From Rariglobus sp041671745 (GTDB lineage Bacteria > Verrucomicrobiota > Verrucomicrobiia > Opitutales > Opitutaceae), in NCBI GenBank assembly GCA_041671745.1, contig JBAZBC010000001.1, positions 62,001 to 126,000 on the forward strand: 64,000 nucleotides of DNA, given 5' to 3'. The position numbers and the translations under genes are program-made. A model generated the notes under the pieces. The model saw nothing but the letters and a program-made list of their open reading frames with translations, made no database searches and was not told the origin of the DNA. Each line of letters starts with the position of its first letter. The first letter of the stretch is position 1. Positions 51,301-59,098 of this stretch are shown in pieces.

Positions 51301-53328
51301 TTAGGCCAGGGCCAATGATCCAGACCTGCGACCCGTGCGAGCGGGCACCACAATCCTGTAATCAGACGCAGGAACTCCGTCCCATGCGACGGGACCGCGA
51401 TTAACCGTAATGTAAGTTCCATCCGAATACAGTGTGCGGGTGACTCCTTCCGCCAGATCCCAGCGACCATCGATTTGAAGCGGATTGAGGCGGGCGATCA
51501 GGTTGTCTGGACCGAAGTGGCGGGCGTAGATCGAAGCGAGGTTGTCCGCAGCCATGGTATAGCTCGGGATGCCAAACGAGGGCGAGGCACACATGCATAC
51601 CTCCCAGGCGGGAGTGAGCCCCCAGTCCAGCCAGTGCAGGGGATCATCGAGCAGCTTGCCCGCGCCTTCGCCGCAGTTGACGCTGCCATGGAGGACTATG
51701 CTCAAAAGCGGAATGCTCCGATCCAAGAAATAACGTCCGACGGGAGACGCCTGATGCCAGCTGGACGGGTGGGAGTAGCTGTGGAAAAGGCCGTCGATGA
51801 CATCGTAGTAGGGGCCGAACGGCATCTCGGTGGAGACGCTGCCCATTTCGTTCTGGATGAAGGTGAACATACGCCTGACCTCCCGTGCGAAGTCGGCACG
51901 TTGCTGCAGCGGGTGGTCCTTGGAGTGGCAGGTCATGAAGCTGCCGATGGCATCGATGTGGTGGTGGCCGTAAATGCCCAGCGCGCGGACTCGCGGCACG
52001 TCGCGCTTGGTGTGTTTGTCCACGAAGACCGAGGGACAGGTTTTGTGTGCCTGGCCACCGCTCCAGATCACGCCTTGCCAGAGCTCTCCGGTGCGGTGCC
52101 GGATCACGTCGGCCGGGTCAAACTCAGGAGAGCAACTGTAGCTTTCGCCGTAGGAGTCGTGCACGCCCAGCATGATGTCGTTCTCTGCACACCACGCTAT
52201 CAGTTTACGGAACGCGGTCTCGCCGCCGAGGCGTTCGTCCACGGGAAAACGTGTGGGCGGCATGCCGTCGTGGCCATCCTGTCCCCAGCCCACGAGCATG
52301 ACGGCAAGTCTGGTGATGCCTCGCTTCAGGCAGTCTTCGAGGATTTTACGGGTGTCGTCGAAGGTGCAGGTGGCGTGGTAGGTGCCGCGACCGTCGGCTT
52401 GGGGATCCTTATACGCCATGAAAATTTTCAGGAAAAAACGGTCGCGGTAATCGAGCGCAGCGGGGCGCTTGACGGCCTTTTCCTGCCACGAGAGCAGTCC
52501 GCGCTCCTGACGGAGAAAGTCGCGATAGGATTTGCCGCAAAAAACGTAGCCTTCGCCACCGTGATAAACGGACGGTGCAAAGGTGTAGCGGAGTTCGCGC
52601 GGGCCGGCGATGCGGTCGTCTTGCTGCTCCCAGCGATAAACGAAACGCGGATGGACGCTGTTCGAGTGAGCCTGTTCCCAGTGAACGCGGCAGATCAATT
52701 CGGCGTCGTAATCTCCCGCCGTCACAATGCCGCAGAGGGTGCCTTGCTCGCGGGTGATGCCGAAGACGCCCATGTTGCAGACATGCTCCCATTGGTCGTT
52801 GCTGCTGTAAATGGTCTGGCGGACTTCACGGGGATAGGCCTTGTCGAAAAAAGTCTGGCAGCCGGACCAGTTGGGCAGCGTGAGATAGCCGGTCTCACCG
52901 GTGGTGGCGGCGCCAAATTCGGGCAGCACTTCGAGGCCGAGAATCCGGTAAAGCTCAGGCATGTTTTCCACGATGCCTTCGTCTTCGATGCGGATGGAAA
53001 ACCCGTCGCCACTTTCCGTGAGACGGATCTCCATGAGAATAGAGATATGAATGTTCGGGAAATCAGCCTTGGCGTGGAGCACGCCGTCGTCCGCTGAAAG
53101 AACGTTCAGAAATCCTTTGGCACCCAGTGACGGGGTCCCGGCAGTTCCGAAAGCATAACCGTCGTCTGACGGAGCGCAGACGGTCTGGGCGCGCGGATGC
53201 TGCCTGTCGTAATAATGCAAAATGACAAACGGCCCCCGGCAGTGCCAATCGCCCTGGTTTTTAAGGGTAAATGTGGTGCGACCGGATGTATCGAGGCGCA
53301 GCAAAGCTTTTGAGGATGTTAATTCCAT
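51301..53328 (-). CDS. Uncharacterised glycosidase-like TIM-barrel protein, locus D
   Basis: A 675-residue protein from ATG 53328 (MELTSSKALLRLDTSG); a GTG at 53355 is an alternative. N-terminal beta-sandwich (WHCRGPFVILHYYD, SGDGFSIRIEDEGIVE), then a barrel-like centre: LKRGITRLAVMLVGWGQDGH, LIAWCAENDIMLGVHDSYGE, VIRHRTGELWQGVIWSGGQA, ALGIYGHHHIDAIGSFMTCH and FIQNEMGSVSTEMPFGPYYD. The plan recalls GH101/DUF5696-type endo-alpha-N-acetylgalactosaminidase relatives, but I cannot assign a family by eye. Asp/Glu residues in HIDAIGS and STEMPFG are candidate catalytic positions. No signal peptide, unlike its neighbours. Confidence 0.65.
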   Translation of the reverse strand: MELTSSKALLRLDTSGRTTFTLKNQGDWHCRGPFVILHYYDRQHPRAQTVCAPSDDGYAFGTAGTPSLGAKGFLNVLSADDGVLHAKADFPNIHISILMEIRLTESGDGFSIRIEDEGIVENMPELYRILGLEVLPEFGAATTGETGYLTLPNWSGCQTFFDKAYPREVRQTIYSSNDQWEHVCNMGVFGITREQGTLCGIVTAGDYDAELICRVHWEQAHSNSVHPRFVYRWEQQDDRIAGPRELRYTFAPSVYHGGEGYVFCGKSYRDFLRQERGLLSWQEKAVKRPAALDYRDRFFLKIFMAYKDPQADGRGTYHATCTFDDTRKILEDCLKRGITRLAVMLVGWGQDGHDGMPPTRFPVDERLGGETAFRKLIAWCAENDIMLGVHDSYGESYSCSPEFDPADVIRHRTGELWQGVIWSGGQAHKTCPSVFVDKHTKRDVPRVRALGIYGHHHIDAIGSFMTCHSKDHPLQQRADFAREVRRMFTFIQNEMGSVSTEMPFGPYYDVIDGLFHSYSHPSSWHQASPVGRYFLDRSIPLLSIVLHGSVNCGEGAGKLLDDPLHWLDWGLTPAWEVCMCASPSFGIPSYTMAADNLASIYARHFGPDNLIARLNPLQIDGRWDLAEGVTRTLYSDGTYITVNRGPVAWDGVPASDYRIVVPARTGRRSGSLALA

Positions 53329-53384
53329 GGTTTTAAATTTTTGCCCGTTGGTCACGTCGGGCTGACGACCGGCTTGGGGCCGGC

Positions 53385-54128
53385 TTAATTTGCGGTGTAG
53401 CGCGGATCCCAGTATTTCGGGTCTTTAATGTCCGGATGGGATGCAGGGCTCACCGTGATCACGGCGCCGTTAGCCAAAACAGCGTGGGCACCGGTGCCGT
53501 GCAGGTTGCGAGGTATGAGACATCCCGATGAAGCCCAGTCCGCGTTACTACTGGGATAAAGCGACGGTGAGGAAGAACTATCGATGAGCAGGATGGCCGA
53601 GGGGTTGACGATGCCACCGAGTGTTCGGACCCAGTCATTTGTAGCATTCACGGACTGGGGGTCTTTGCCGTTGTTGGTCCCCCAATACGAATTGATGGCA
53701 TAGTTGGGGATCCATGGATACGGAGCGGAGGTCCACGTATAGCGCGAACCCGGGTTGGCATCATTACTCGGGCAGATCAATGCGTCGGCCTTCAGGCAAA
53801 GATAACCGTCGATGGTCTCTTTACGGGTGATGATATAGCCGCCTTGCAGGAGAGAGTAATACCACGGTTGAGTTCCATATAATGCGGGGTTACTTGGCGT
53901 TTCCCGGTTCAATGTGGGCCAGTGCTTCCAGTCGGTAGAATAAAGGCTCATGCCGATATGCAGTGCTCGCAGATTTCCTGAACACCGGGAATCACGGGCG
54001 TTCTTCATGGCTGATTGAATGCCCACAATCGCCAAAGAACCCAGCACCGCAATGATGGCGATGACCGTCAGCAACTCGACCAAGGTAAACCCACCGGTTG
54101 CGCGATTTGTATCGGGTAGGGGTTTCAT
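53385..54128 (-). CDS. Pseudopilin, locus D (variant C-terminal motif)
   Basis: A 247-residue prepilin-like protein. Leader MKPLPDTNRATGG before FTLVELLTVIAIIAVLGSLA, with Gly at -1 and Glu5. Then ARDSRCSGNLRALHIGMSLY, KADALICPSNDANPG and a C-terminal region GAHAVLANGAVITVSPASHP, where the usual DGH motif is replaced by NGA. This loss may change what the globular head binds. Gene order PEP-CTERM then pseudopilin (58-bp gap) is the same as in loci B and C. Confidence 0.86.
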   Translation of the reverse strand: MKPLPDTNRATGGFTLVELLTVIAIIAVLGSLAIVGIQSAMKNARDSRCSGNLRALHIGMSLYSTDWKHWPTLNRETPSNPALYGTQPWYYSLLQGGYIITRKETIDGYLCLKADALICPSNDANPGSRYTWTSAPYPWIPNYAINSYWGTNNGKDPQSVNATNDWVRTLGGIVNPSAILLIDSSSSPSLYPSSNADWASSGCLIPRNLHGTGAHAVLANGAVITVSPASHPDIKDPKYWDPRYTAN

Positions 54129-54186
54129 GATTTAAGGTGGCGCAATACGGGTAATTAAGATGGCAACGTCGTCTTCGAAAACTGGC

Positions 54187-55296
54187 TTAACGACGCGTTT
54201 GGCGGACGCGCTTTGTCAGCGGGATGAACAGCACGGCGAGTCCGATTAGGATGGCTGCGGTGCTGGGCTCGGGAATGTTGCTGGCGATGCCGACCAGCCC
54301 CAATGCACTGTCCGTCGCTCCATCCAACCAGAGGTAATACTTCCCATCCGTGCCGAGCCAAGTGTCGCCCAGGCTGCGTCCGCTCGCATCAAATGCCGAC
54401 GCGTAACTCCATGTCAGCGTGCCGATGATCGACGAGGCATGGGAATCGTAAGTGGTGAACAGATTATCCATCACACCGGCGTTGTAGTTGGTCAGCAAGG
54501 CGGGCGTGGTATTCAACGCCTTGATCTTGGCGGCCGATAAGGTGGTGTTCCACATCGCGTAGTCATCCATGTAGCCGTTGAGAGCAAAGGAGCCACCCGC
54601 ACCTGAAGTGTGATTCATAACACCGAGCGCAATGTCGCCGCTGTTGGTAAGCGTAACCGCCGTCGTCAATGCAGAGCCGGTCAACGACTGCGCAACACCG
54701 TTCACATAGATCGCGACCGCGCTGTTGCTGGCGACGGAGGTGTCGACGGTCAACGCGACGTTTATCCAAGTGCCTGTGGTGATGACTGCATTGGTGGTGG
54801 TTCGCGAGCGAGATGCACTCGCGTCAGTCACAAACGCGTAGGTCAGCTTGCCGTCGTTGCCGATATAGAGGGTCCAGCCGGCGGCGTTGTTGGATGGGAA
54901 AAGATTTGCGATGCCGTAGCGGGTGTTCGTCCCTGCGACGCCATTCCAATACACCCAAGTGCTGATGGTCATCTGACTGGAGGCGTTATCGAGACGGAAG
55001 TTGGTGGTGCTGCTCGGCAGCAGGGTCGCACCGCCATACACGGTGTTGGCAGGATTGGTCGTGTAGAGCTCGGAATTCGTTCCAATCTTAACGGTGGAGC
55101 TGCTGGCCGTCGGTGCCCCCACGATGCCATAGGACGATGCCACCCCCGTTGCCGTTCCTGCCGCCGTGCCTCCATTGGCGAGGCTGGCGCTGGCACCGTT
55201 GTCGAACGGCAGATGGTAGACGAGGTCGGCTTTGAGCAACGGACTGGCCAGGGCCAGGACGGACACGGCCAGGGCGAGCGTGCGGTGGGTATTCAT
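54187..55296 (-). CDS. LamG PEP-CTERM protein, locus D
   Basis: A 369-residue exported protein from ATG 55296 (MNTHRTLALAVSVLALASPL). LamG domain: LVYHLPFDNGASASLANGGT, SSQMTISTWVYWNGVAGTNT, NAAGWTLYIGNDGKLTYAFV, TGTWINVALTVDTSVASNS and GGSFALNGYMDDYAMWNTTL with SAAKIKAL. C-terminal PEP-CTERM tail: IPEPST, hydrophobic AAILIGLAVLFIPL, and TKRVRQTRR. First gene of the leftward locus D operon, divergent from the LacI gene. The only intact LamG-type protein of locus D; no tail-less partner was found there. Confidence 0.87.
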   Translation of the reverse strand: MNTHRTLALAVSVLALASPLLKADLVYHLPFDNGASASLANGGTAAGTATGVASSYGIVGAPTASSSTVKIGTNSELYTTNPANTVYGGATLLPSSTTNFRLDNASSQMTISTWVYWNGVAGTNTRYGIANLFPSNNAAGWTLYIGNDGKLTYAFVTDASASRSRTTTNAVITTGTWINVALTVDTSVASNSAVAIYVNGVAQSLTGSALTTAVTLTNSGDIALGVMNHTSGAGGSFALNGYMDDYAMWNTTLSAAKIKALNTTPALLTNYNAGVMDNLFTTYDSHASSIIGTLTWSYASAFDASGRSLGDTWLGTDGKYYLWLDGATDSALGLVGIASNIPEPSTAAILIGLAVLFIPLTKRVRQTRR

Positions 55297-55414
55297 AATC
55301 AGGTCGGGGTTGATGATTGGGGGACTCGGGTGCGCCCAAGGGGGATTCGGTGGCGCGGTTGAAGAGTGTGTCCAAGCGATGATCCCCGTGATCAGGGCTT
55401 GCAAAGGGTTATTT

Positions 55415-55430
55415 GCTTATGACGATAAGC
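55415..55430. promoter_or_regulatory. Candidate LacI operator, locus D
   Basis: GCTTATGACGATAAGC: perfect 6-bp arms around GACG, directly before the preferred GTG start (55433) of the LacI gene and inside the divergent control region of locus D. Symmetric, CG-centred palindromes of this size are usual LacI-family operators. Confidence 0.55.
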
Positions 55431-55432
55431 AT

Positions 55433-56467
55433 GTGGCTAACCAGCTCTCCATTGCCCGGCATCTCGGCATCACGCAGGCCGCTGTCTCCATGGCGTTGAG
55501 CAATCATCCCCGTATCTCGGAGGAGATGCGCAAGCGCGTCCGTGAGGCGGCTGACAAGCTCGGCTACCGGCCCAATCCCTACGTGACCACGCTCATGTCG
55601 CGCATCAGGGAGGGACGCGTTCCCGAAGACCATGGCACGATCGCCATTTTGGTCGACGAGGAGTCGGTGAAGGCGTGGCTGGACTGGCATCGGGAAACTT
55701 ACTCAGCAAACTATGTCGGCTATCAGAAAGAGGCTAAGCTGCATGGTTATCGGACCGAGTGCTTTTGCCTGCGATCATCGGAAGATTCACCCGCAGCGAT
55801 TGATCGCCGGCTAAGAGCCCGCGGCATCACCGGAATGATTTTGGCCGCACCGAGCCATCCTCAACTCTACCCCAAGGTGGATTTCCCGTGGGGAAACTAT
55901 GCATGCGCCGCCGTCGGCTATACCTGGCTGGAGCCTGCGGTTGATCGGGTCACGCCTCATCATTTGCATAACATGGTGACCTCTTTTGAAGAGCTGATCC
56001 GGCGGGGCTGTCGACGCATCGGGTTCTGTCAACCGACACTTTCACTCCTGCACAAGGTGCCCTCGCATTGGATGGCCGGATTTCTCATGTCGCAATGGGA
56101 GTTCTCCGACCTGCCCAAGCTGGAACCATTTGTGGGAACCATCCATGATACATCAGCGACGGCGTTTCGCACGTGGATCCGGCGATGGAAGCCTGATGGT
56201 CTCATCACCGTGATTGGCGACGAGGCGCCCCGGCTGCGTGCTATGAGAACGCCACTCTATTTGGAATCGGGCAAAGGCGTTCACCTCGTGTGTCTGAATC
56301 GCCCGCTGCAGTCGCCTTTTCCCGGAGTTGATGAGAACAACGAGCTTGTTGGACGGAAGACCTGTGAGGCGGTGGTCAACCGGCTTATTCATAACCAACA
56401 AGGGTTGCCTGAAAAGCCGAACGAGATTTTGGTGCCTGGTGCATGGATAGAAAAAGACACCCGGTAG
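55433..56467 (+). CDS. LacI-family regulator of locus D
   Basis: A 344-residue repressor if begun at GTG 55433; an ATG at 55379 would add 18 residues. GTG is preferred because the HTH (LSIARHLGITQAAVSMALSN) then starts at the usual distance and a palindromic operator candidate falls in front of it rather than inside the gene. Hinge: VREAADKLGYRPNPYVTTLM. Sensor: GTIAILVDEESVKAWLDWHR, RGCRRIGFCQPTLSLLHKVP, PDGLITVIGDEAPRLR and KGVHLVCLNRPLQSPFPGVD. Divergent from the LamG-PEP-CTERM gene, thus very probably the sensor for locus D. It resembles the locus C LacI in plan. Confidence 0.88.
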   Translation: MANQLSIARHLGITQAAVSMALSNHPRISEEMRKRVREAADKLGYRPNPYVTTLMSRIREGRVPEDHGTIAILVDEESVKAWLDWHRETYSANYVGYQKEAKLHGYRTECFCLRSSEDSPAAIDRRLRARGITGMILAAPSHPQLYPKVDFPWGNYACAAVGYTWLEPAVDRVTPHHLHNMVTSFEELIRRGCRRIGFCQPTLSLLHKVPSHWMAGFLMSQWEFSDLPKLEPFVGTIHDTSATAFRTWIRRWKPDGLITVIGDEAPRLRAMRTPLYLESGKGVHLVCLNRPLQSPFPGVDENNELVGRKTCEAVVNRLIHNQQGLPEKPNEILVPGAWIEKDTR

Positions 56468-56504
56468 GGAGGGACTTGGTTATCCAGATCTGGTCGTCGC
56501 CGGG

Positions 56505-57343
56505 TCACCGGCGGTGTTTGAATCCGAGGGTGACGAGTAGGCTGGCGAGACCACCAAGCAATGCGTATGTTGCCGGTTCGGGGATGGTCGAGGGGTTTAC
56601 GATCTGGACGGAGTTGAGAAATCCACGTGAGTCTCCGCTTCCGCCGAAGATAGCCAGGTCGATGGGTTCGCCGCTCGTCGGAGTAACGGAGAACTTGGCG
56701 TAGTTGAAGAGACTGTCCGAACCCGACCACGTGTCGTTTTGCGCGGAGGGCAACGCGAAGTAGGTAATGGCGGTATGCGTGAATACGCCTGTATTTGAGA
56801 AATCAAAGTCGGCTGCGGAGGTCGCTTTCCCTGCGTAGAAATTCTAAATCTGGCCGGCGGTGGTGTTGGTGTTTCTCCCTGTGATATAAATGTCATACGT
56901 GCCGGCCGCCAAACCACTGATTTGCAGGTCCACGGCTCGGATGGTGCCGGAATTGACTCCGGTGAAGATATCGTCGCGGCTGGCCGAAGTGCCGGCATAC
57001 ACGCCGGTGGTCATGAGAGTGCCGGTCAGTCCGGTGCCATTGCTCGGGGTGTTGTTCAGGCCAATGGTGGTGCTGGCATCGGTGATGGTGGCACCGAGGT
57101 CGAGGGCCCACTTGTAGCCGTGGTGCCGTCGGACCAGACTAGATTGCCAGCACTCACGTCACCGGTGACGAGTATGTTCCAAGTCGTGTTGATGAAGGAG
57201 CCGTTGGCGGTATGATAGGGACTGTTGGTTCGGTCGGTGCCGGTCGATGCGGTCGGCACCGAAGTCGAGCTCAGTTGGGCGGATACGGAAAGGCAGGCGG
57301 CAAGCGAGCAGGTGCATCCCACGCTGAGCGTGGATAGCTCCAT
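56505..57343 (-). pseudogene. PEP-CTERM protein gene, broken by a frameshift and an amber codon
   Basis: Starting at ATG 57343 the reading gives a signal peptide-like MELSTLSVGCTCSLAACLS, then PYHTANGSFINTTWNILVTG and NLVWSDGTT. Around 57120-57130 the frame changes: ACCACGGCTACAAG lacks one A compared with the expected ACCAACGGC (T-N-G), after which YKWALDLGATITDASTTIGL, GVYAGTSASRDDIFTGVNSG and LAAGTYDIYITGRNTNTTAG follow in the next frame. There GQI is followed by TAG and then in frame by NFYAGKATSAADFDFSNTGV, an FNYAKFSVTPTSGEPIDLAI stretch and a complete tail IPEPATYALLGGLASLLVTL with GFKHRR. So one base is lost and one codon turned into a stop; otherwise the gene is whole (~280 codons). 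Confidence 0.85.
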
Positions 57344-57983
57344 GACGGGGGTAAGGAGTGAGGAGATTCTATTCCGCAGATTTTGAGCGTCAACCGCCTG
57401 CGGTCGCCGTGCATCTTTGAATTAGCCGCACTCCGCATGCGATTAACTCCTCGGTTGGCGAGATGGCAGAGGCGAAGCGCATGTTCTGCATCCTTTCATT
57501 TGCATGCAGGCGATGGAGCTCGGTCAAGATGGCGATGATCTATCATCAGAACAATCTGAATGGCGTGAAAGTCGCGTAGGTGAGTATCCGTGCCCAGGGT
57601 TGCGACTTGAAAAAAGAGAAGAATAGCTGGTTTGACGCGCGTATCATGAATGGGTTTTGCGTTGCCTGCAGTCAGGCGATCAAGAGGGATGCCAAGCCCG
57701 ATTTCCTTTGGTAAAAACACCGACGGATGGGTGGAGTGAGGGGGCTCTTTCTCCAGGCCTGGGGAGGGGCGGGATACATCATGCCCGTCGAGAAGGGCCT
57801 TTTGATTTTTCGGGAAATCCTGGTGAAATGCGTCGATCCGGACGCGTTATGGAGTTTGCCGCGAAGTAGGGGCCTGACACGAGGTTTCCGATTTTCAAGA
57901 GGGCGGTGTATCACGGCTTTCGGTTTGTTATCCGACAAGCGTGCGTCTTGCGCTTGTGCGCGCCTGTCATCCATAAGAACCCC
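57344..57983. other. Gene-free stretch upstream of the GntR regulator
   Basis: 640 bases in which short readings on both strands show no protein character and no repeat, tRNA or IS end was recognised. It may carry the promoters of the GntR gene and of the broken PEP-CTERM gene, or degenerate older sequence. Confidence 0.35.
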
Positions 57984-59045
57984 ATGGCACGCCCCGACAC
58001 CCAGACCCGTCTCGCCGTCGATATGATCCGCAAGCGTCTCCAACATGGAGACCATGCGGCCTATCCGCTGCCCGGCGAGCGCCAGCTTGCGGTCGAGCTC
58101 GGCCTGAGTCGGCCGACCGTGCGCAAGGCGATCCAGCAGCTTTCCGATGAAGGTGTGTTGACGCGCGGTCCCTCCGGGCGTCTTGCGGTGGGGGCCGATG
58201 CCTCCGGGGGCGGGCAGCGGCCGTTGATTGCCTTTCTCCATCCGGGGCAGGTTACGGGTGAGAGCGCCCTCTGGCGTGATGGTGTCTATACTGCGGCCGA
58301 GGAAAACGGCGCCGTCGTGCGATCGCTAGGTTACGAGCACTACGGAGATGCGATCATCAGCGCGGCGCTGGAGGGGTTCGACGGCATCTTTATTCTTCCG
58401 CCGAGCGACGAGCCGCTTCCGGCTCTGCTGGCCAAGCGCATGCAGGCCGCCCGTGCGCGTGTAGTTGTGCTCGATCAGGACGAAACCCGTGCGGGGCTGC
58501 GCTCGGTCATCGTTTTTCCCTTTGCTTCGGGTGACAAGCTGCTCGGCCACTTACACGGACTCGGGCACACCCGTATCGATTGCCTTAACATCCATCCGCA
58601 TAACCCGGTGATCGAGGCGCGTATCGCCGGCTGGAAGGACTTTATCGAGCGTCACGGCCTGTCGGGCGAGTTGCTGACCATGCCGGCCGACGGTTCGTTG
58701 CTGGCTGCCTACAAGCTGATGTCGGCCCGTCTGAAGGCCGGCAAACCAGTCGCTCCGGCCCTCTATGGCATCACCGTGCACGCCGCCATCGGCGGGATGC
58801 GGGCCCTTCATGAACACGGCCTGCGCATCGGGCGCGACGTGTCCGTGTGCGCAGTGAACGACGAGGGACTTGGGCCCTACCTCGTGCCGTCGCTGACCAG
58901 CCTGCAGACGCCTTCGCGCTCACGCTACCTGCGCAAGGCCGTCGACTGGATGACGCACAGGGTCGAATGGGCCAAGCCCACCCTGGTGCAGCCGAAGGAC
59001 GCGCCCTTGTTCGTCGGCGAGTCAACGGGACTCGCACCTAAATAA
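57984..59045 (+). CDS. GntR-type HTH regulator with LacI-like sugar sensor
   Basis: A 353-residue regulator from ATG 57984 (MARPDTQTRLAVDMIRKRLQ). Winged HTH of the GntR type: YPLPGERQLAVELGLSRPTV, RKAIQQLSDEGVLTRGPSGR. The C-terminal 270 residues are a periplasmic-binding-protein fold as in LacI or AraR regulators: PLIAFLHPGQVTGESALWRD, EGFDGIFILPPSDEPLP, RARVVVLDQDETRAGLRSVI and GRDVSVCAVNDEGLGPYLVP. It precedes the GH38 gene by 53 bp with a palindrome in the gap, so it most likely senses a mannoside and controls that gene. AraR-like architecture (GntR HTH + LacI sensor). Confidence 0.88.
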   Translation: MARPDTQTRLAVDMIRKRLQHGDHAAYPLPGERQLAVELGLSRPTVRKAIQQLSDEGVLTRGPSGRLAVGADASGGGQRPLIAFLHPGQVTGESALWRDGVYTAAEENGAVVRSLGYEHYGDAIISAALEGFDGIFILPPSDEPLPALLAKRMQAARARVVVLDQDETRAGLRSVIVFPFASGDKLLGHLHGLGHTRIDCLNIHPHNPVIEARIAGWKDFIERHGLSGELLTMPADGSLLAAYKLMSARLKAGKPVAPALYGITVHAAIGGMRALHEHGLRIGRDVSVCAVNDEGLGPYLVPSLTSLQTPSRSRYLRKAVDWMTHRVEWAKPTLVQPKDAPLFVGESTGLAPK

Positions 59046-59068
59046 TCACGCTTGATCTTTTTATTAAA

Positions 59069-59084
59069 TTACCGAAAACGGTAA
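59069..59084. promoter_or_regulatory. Candidate operator between GntR regulator and mannosidase
   Basis: TTACCGAAAACGGTAA: perfect 6-bp arms TTACCG and CGGTAA around AAAA, in an A+T-rich gap 15-30 bp upstream of the GH38 start codon. Likely target of the adjacent regulator. Confidence 0.6.
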
Positions 59085-59098
59085 ATAAACACCCTTCC

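Noticed and set aside
51475..53097. Rightward 540-codon frame opposite the locus D barrel protein
   Set aside because: No domain, mirrored composition; the opposite strand encodes the coherent protein with operon spacing.
56505..57343. Programmed frameshift or stop-codon readthrough in the PEP-CTERM gene
   Set aside because: No slippery heptamer was seen at the shift and two independent lesions in one gene are better explained by decay or sequencing error.
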